Shown here piece after piece: positions 60,776 through 64,000 of a stretch of DNA of 64,000 bases. The notes under the pieces were generated by a model. The model was not told where the DNA came from. It worked only from the letters and a program-made list of their open reading frames with translations, and ran no database searches. Origin of the DNA: an uncultured Eubacteriales bacterium (GTDB lineage Bacteria; Bacillota; Clostridia; Oscillospirales; Acutalibacteraceae); the NCBI GenBank assembly GCA_900318495.1, contig ONLA01000004.1:1-64000 (forward strand). The letters run 5' to 3'. Both the position numbers and the translations under genes were made by a program. The stretch's first letter is position 1. Each line of letters starts with the position of its first letter.

Positions 60776-62494
60776 TTAAAGTCCTAAAATTTCTTTAGAA
60801 GAAGCGACAATTTTTTCGCAAATCTCGTTTGCGTCATCCTTGTCTTTGCCTACAGCGGTAATGTAGAGCTTAATTTTCGGCTCTGTGCCGCTGGGACGGA
60901 TAATCACGCCGTTGTCGCCCTCAAGGTGAAGCGCGATAACATTGGAGGTTGGGAGGGTGATGCCGGCGGTTTCGCCTGTAACAAGGTCGGTTTCCTTTTT
61001 CAGCTCATAATCGCTCACCTTAACAACCTTGTAACCCGCGATTTCCTTGGGCAAATCTTTTCTTACGCCCGACATAAGGTCTGCCATCTTCTGCATACCT
61101 GCGGCGCCTTCAAATTCGAACGCGAAGGTTTTGTTAAGATAATATCCGAACTCCTCATACAGTCCGTCAATTACCTGAGCAAGCGACTTGCCCTGCTTCT
61201 TGTAGTAGGCAGCCATCTCGCAAACAAGCATAGAAGCGACAACCGCGTCCTTATCTCTTACATAAGTTCCGGAAAGGTAGCCGTAGCTTTCCTCAAAGCC
61301 GAACAAATAGCGGTTCTCCTCGCCTTTTTTCTCAAGGTTAAGAATTACCTCTCCGATGTATTTAAAGCCTGTCAGCACGTTTTTAAGTTCACAGCCGTAC
61401 TTTTCACAGAGCTTGTTAACAAGCTTGGTGGTAACGATTGTTTTAACAACAACGGGCTTGTCGGGCAGAGTGCCTGCGGCCTTCTTGCACGATAAAATGT
61501 AGTTTGTAAGCATAGCGCCGTCCTCGTTGCCGGTAATCAGGCGGTAGCTTCCGTCATAATCCTTAACGGCAATGCCCACGCGGTCGGCGTCGGGGTCGGT
61601 AGCCAAAAGCAAATCGGGCTGTTCTTTTTCGCAAAGCTCAAGTCCCTTTTGCAGCGCTTCCTTGATTTCGGGGTTGGGGTAGGGGCAGGTAGTAAAGTTT
61701 CCGTCGGGAAGCTCCTGCTCCTTAACAATAACGGTTTCCTCAACGCCTATTTTTCTCAAAATCTTTCTTACAAGCTTGTTGCCGCAGCCGTTAAGCGGAG
61801 TGTAAACAACCTTTAAGCCGGCGCCTTCGCAAATTCCGGGATTAACCTGCTGTTCCATAACCTTGTCAAGATAGGTGTCGTAAACGCTTTCGTCAACATA
61901 TTCGATAAGACCTGCCTTTATTGCCTCGTCAAAATCCATGGTCTTAACGTCGTTAAAAATATCGAGCTTTGTAATCTCGTCATAAACAGCGGCGGCGGCG
62001 TTGTCGGTCATCTGACAGCCGTCCTCGCCGTAAGCCTTGTAGCCGTTGTATTTAGCCGGGTTGTGGCTTGCTGTAACCATAATTCCGGCTTGACACTTAA
62101 AGTATCTTACAAGGTAAGAAAGCACCGGTGTAGGCTGAAGTTCTGTTGTGATGTACGCCTTGATACCGTTCGCGGCAAGAACCTTGGCGGCCTCAATCAT
62201 AAACAGGTCAGCCTTGATTCTGCTGTCGTGAGAGATTGCAACAGCGCCCTTGCCGTACTTGTTAAGAACATAGTTTGCAAGACCCTGTGTAGCCTGACGG
62301 ACAACATAAATATTCATTCTGTTTGTACCTGCGCCAATAACTCCTCTGAGTCCCGCGGTTCCGAATTTAAGCGCGGTATAGAAACGCTCGTAAATCTCGT
62401 TTTCGTTTCCTTCAATACCGTTGAGCTCGCTTACTAAGTCAGCGTCTTCAACAGCCTTTTCACGCCATTCGTTGTAAAGCTTCATTGTGTCCAT
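60776..62494 (-). CDS. pgcA: Phosphoglucomutase (alpha-D-phosphohexomutase family)
   Basis: Interconverts glucose-1-phosphate and glucose-6-phosphate, feeding UDP-glucose and wall-polymer synthesis. The 572-aa protein has the phosphoserine loop GIMVTASHNPAKYNGYK, the metal loop LLATDPDADRVGIAV, the sugar-binding FGFEESYGYLSG and the C-terminal phosphate-binding RPSGTEPKIKLY. Length and the ESYGYL segment match Bacillus PgcA rather than GlmM or bacterial ManB. GAGGTGG precedes the ATG. Confidence 0.94.
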   Translation of the reverse strand: MDTMKLYNEWREKAVEDADLVSELNGIEGNENEIYERFYTALKFGTAGLRGVIGAGTNRMNIYVVRQATQGLANYVLNKYGKGAVAISHDSRIKADLFMIEAAKVLAANGIKAYITTELQPTPVLSYLVRYFKCQAGIMVTASHNPAKYNGYKAYGEDGCQMTDNAAAAVYDEITKLDIFNDVKTMDFDEAIKAGLIEYVDESVYDTYLDKVMEQQVNPGICEGAGLKVVYTPLNGCGNKLVRKILRKIGVEETVIVKEQELPDGNFTTCPYPNPEIKEALQKGLELCEKEQPDLLLATDPDADRVGIAVKDYDGSYRLITGNEDGAMLTNYILSCKKAAGTLPDKPVVVKTIVTTKLVNKLCEKYGCELKNVLTGFKYIGEVILNLEKKGEENRYLFGFEESYGYLSGTYVRDKDAVVASMLVCEMAAYYKKQGKSLAQVIDGLYEEFGYYLNKTFAFEFEGAAGMQKMADLMSGVRKDLPKEIAGYKVVKVSDYELKKETDLVTGETAGITLPTSNVIALHLEGDNGVIIRPSGTEPKIKLYITAVGKDKDDANEICEKIVASSKEILGL

Positions 62495-62566
62495 TTAGTT
62501 CCACCTCGTTTTATATTTTTTATTAAATAAATTTTGTATAAAATCTACCTGTATATAATATAACAC

Positions 62567-62615
62567 AAAACGGCAAAAAATACAAGTCAGTTTACTCATA
62601 CTTTTCGCCGTTTTT
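62567..62615 (-). terminator. Probable terminator of the membrane-protein gene
   Basis: AAAACGGC (62567-62574) pairs with GCCGTTTT (62607-62614), and flanking A and T tracts extend the stem. It lies downstream of the gene at 62646 on the minus strand, though its loop is long. Confidence 0.55.
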
Positions 62616-62645
62616 AATGCAATACCGCTCTGCCTTAATATGCAG

Positions 62646-64000
62646 TTATTTTGTCGGTTGTTTTTCGTATCTGATACTCCACGCGGTATCTGTTCTTGCG
62701 TATCCTTTTTCAAGCGCGAGACTGTTAATTTCGTCCATATCCCATTTTGCGCTTTTGGGAACATAGATGTACTCGGGCTGTTTTTCGGGATTCATCTGAT
62801 AGAAGGTTTTAAGACGTTCGATTGTCGAAGGCTTTTCACCTGAAAGCCAGGCTGAGTAGGTGCCGTAGGAATAGTCCTCAACATCAAGGTAGAACCAGGT
62901 GTTTTCCGACATAAACAAAATATTTCCGGGACGTGAGTTATTGTAGCTCTGCAAGTCGTTATAGAAGTTTTCGTATTCCGTACACCGCGCCTGATTTGTG
63001 TAAATGCCCTTTGCCGCGCCGTTTTCAATCTGACTTGTCAGCGAGGAAGGCTCGCCTTCCCAGAACACGTGCCTTGCCTTTGAGCCTATTTCAAAGGTGC
63101 CCTGCAAAACAAGCATAAGAACCACAAAGCCAAAGCTTACGCGCTTAATAACAACCGCGTATTCAATATTGTCGGGAGCTTCACGCATTTCTCTGATAAG
63201 CTGCGAAAGGAACACATAGCTTGCTATGTTTGTAACAGTCATCGCCATAGAAATAACATAGAAGTACTGGTTTGACGTGCAGTGAATACAGAACGAGTAA
63301 ATAATTCCGGGGATAAATACCGCCGTGAAAAATTCGCGCGGCTTATCCTTACAGAGAATGTAGGATGTTACGCCGATAAAGAGCATCGGGAACATTATCG
63401 AGTTGTAGGTTGATTTTCCGAGCTCGGGGAGAATAAGCACATAGCTGAATATTACAACTGCGATAGTAATAAGCAGGTAAACCGAACGGTGCAGCCTTCT
63501 CTTTTTGTCTATAATCATCGCGATCATCATAGCGCCGTACGCGTAAACTGCGTACTTGAAATGAGGCTGCATATTGAAAATCGACCTGAAATAGCTGAAG
63601 AATTTATCAGGAAGCGGAATGTTTGGATGCTCGGGATCCTTAAGCATCTCGGGAATGTTATTGAGGATATCGCCTATACCGACTCTTGTAAGCGTAAAGA
63701 TAAGGAACACTGCCGCCAGCCCGAAAACTCCGGCGCTGAAAAACAGGAAGCTCTTAGGTTCAAACATTCTGCTTTTAAGAGCAAAGTCAGTTTCTTTGTT
63801 TTTAAGCAGTCTGTTTACAACAACACATATCGCGTACAAAAGATAAAGCACCGCAAGGTACGGACAGCACAGCACCGCGCCGGCAAGGCAAAGTCCGCTG
63901 AAAATAAGCTGAAGCTTTTTGTCGTAATTCGCGGTAGCCAAAAGTACTCCGGAAAGCACAAGAAGCTCGACGCCCATTGAGTCATAGCTTAAAGCCATAA
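62646..64000 (-). CDS. Polytopic membrane protein, possibly a GT39-like glycosyltransferase (5' end cut by window)
   Basis: At least 451 residues of a larger membrane protein entering from beyond the window; the Met at 63998 is unlikely to be the start, since translation is open to the edge. The visible part has about nine hydrophobic helices (for example LFFSAGVFGLAAVFLIFTL, YVLILPELGKSTYNSIMFPM). A soluble extracytoplasmic C-terminal domain of about 130 residues follows, ending YARTDTAWSIRYEKQ. The layout resembles PMT/ArnT-like lipid-linked sugar transferases, but the catalytic N-terminal Asp loop is outside the window. Confidence 0.65.
   Translation of the reverse strand, partial: MALSYDSMGVELLVLSGVLLATANYDKKLQLIFSGLCLAGAVLCCPYLAVLYLLYAICVVVNRLLKNKETDFALKSRMFEPKSFLFFSAGVFGLAAVFLIFTLTRVGIGDILNNIPEMLKDPEHPNIPLPDKFFSYFRSIFNMQPHFKYAVYAYGAMMIAMIIDKKRRLHRSVYLLITIAVVIFSYVLILPELGKSTYNSIMFPMLFIGVTSYILCKDKPREFFTAVFIPGIIYSFCIHCTSNQYFYVISMAMTVTNIASYVFLSQLIREMREAPDNIEYAVVIKRVSFGFVVLMLVLQGTFEIGSKARHVFWEGEPSSLTSQIENGAAKGIYTNQARCTEYENFYNDLQSYNNSRPGNILFMSENTWFYLDVEDYSYGTYSAWLSGEKPSTIERLKTFYQMNPEKQPEYIYVPKSAKWDMDEINSLALEKGYARTDTAWSIRYEKQPTK

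Noticed and set aside
1..64000. tRNA or rRNA genes
   Set aside because: I looked for T-loop GTTCRAATC-type sequences with matching acceptor stems and for conserved rRNA segments and found none, though a covariance search could reveal one missed by eye.

Overview
The window looks like a chromosomal segment of a low-to-mid GC, spore-lineage Firmicute of class Clostridia, most like Ruminococcus/Oscillospiraceae. This is inferred from gene content: meso-DAP lysine genes, cdaA-cdaR, a SpoIIM-like and a BofA-like protein, a flavodiiron protein fused to rubredoxin, fhs, DUF3343, DUF4364, DUF5685 and DUF1846 proteins, a cohesin-like surface protein, and consensus sigma-A promoters with AGGAGG-type ribosome binding sites. 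I saw no rRNA, tRNA, CRISPR array, complete insertion sequence or phage module.

Layout. 1-5.4 kb: queA (cut by the window edge), the lysine/diaminopimelate genes asd-dapA-dapB, and a DUF3343 / cysteine-desulfurase-family pair. 5.4-10.1 kb: c-di-AMP synthesis (cdaA-cdaR), then a lysophospholipase-like hydrolase with glpK on the other strand. 10.2-16.8 kb: an ECF sigma factor with a membrane-anchored partner, a flavodiiron NO/O2 reductase, a MATE transporter and a DUF1846 protein. 17-28.7 kb: envelope proteins (a double-cohesin surface protein, two lipoproteins, a multidomain secreted lysozyme), the PcrA helicase, a HAD phosphatase and a DUF5685/DnaJ-like cluster. 28.7-33.7 kb: proC, a run of membrane proteins, an acyltransferase and a small gene with SOS-box-like promoter elements. 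33.8-41.5 kb: pyrE-radC-uvrB and a second type II topoisomerase pair. 41.5-44.5 kb: a DpnII-type (GATC) restriction-modification island that includes a small zinc-ribbon gene. 44.5-47.3 kb: secG, bofA-like, DUF4364, and an NfeD/SPFH pair. 47.3-54.1 kb: the purine operon purE-F-M-N-O-H-D, in which the AICAR transformylase gene is frameshifted. 54.2-58.8 kb: a RodA/FtsW protein, fhs, tsaE, tsaB, rpiB. 58.8-60.8 kb: a largely non-coding region. 60.8-64 kb: phosphoglucomutase and a truncated polytopic membrane protein.

The most interesting part is 58.8-60.8 kb. It holds an array of TTAACA-like boxes at about 8-11 bp spacing, a short XRE-type regulator preceded by 12-13-nt tandem repeats, and then a perfect TTGACA-17-TATAAT promoter with an A/T-rich upstream tract. 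That promoter drives a segment of about 617 nt that ends in a strong intrinsic terminator, contains many long-range complementary stems and a recurring CGGAG...CCAATG motif, and encodes no protein of normal size. I read it as a large structured RNA of the size class of ROOL, GOLLD and OLE, though the family cannot be settled by eye. A consensus DnaA box lies inside its promoter spacer, and two copies of a MITE-like repeat flank the locus. That repeat family has four copies in the window (10.2, 15.1, 59.6 and 60.6 kb).

Other notable points are a secreted GH24 lysozyme interrupted by an SH3 domain, a serine-hydrolase-fold lipoprotein that has lost its catalytic Ser and Lys, an 18-bp perfect palindrome filling the spacer of the pyrE promoter, and separate PurO-type and AICAR-transformylase proteins in place of the usual bifunctional PurH.
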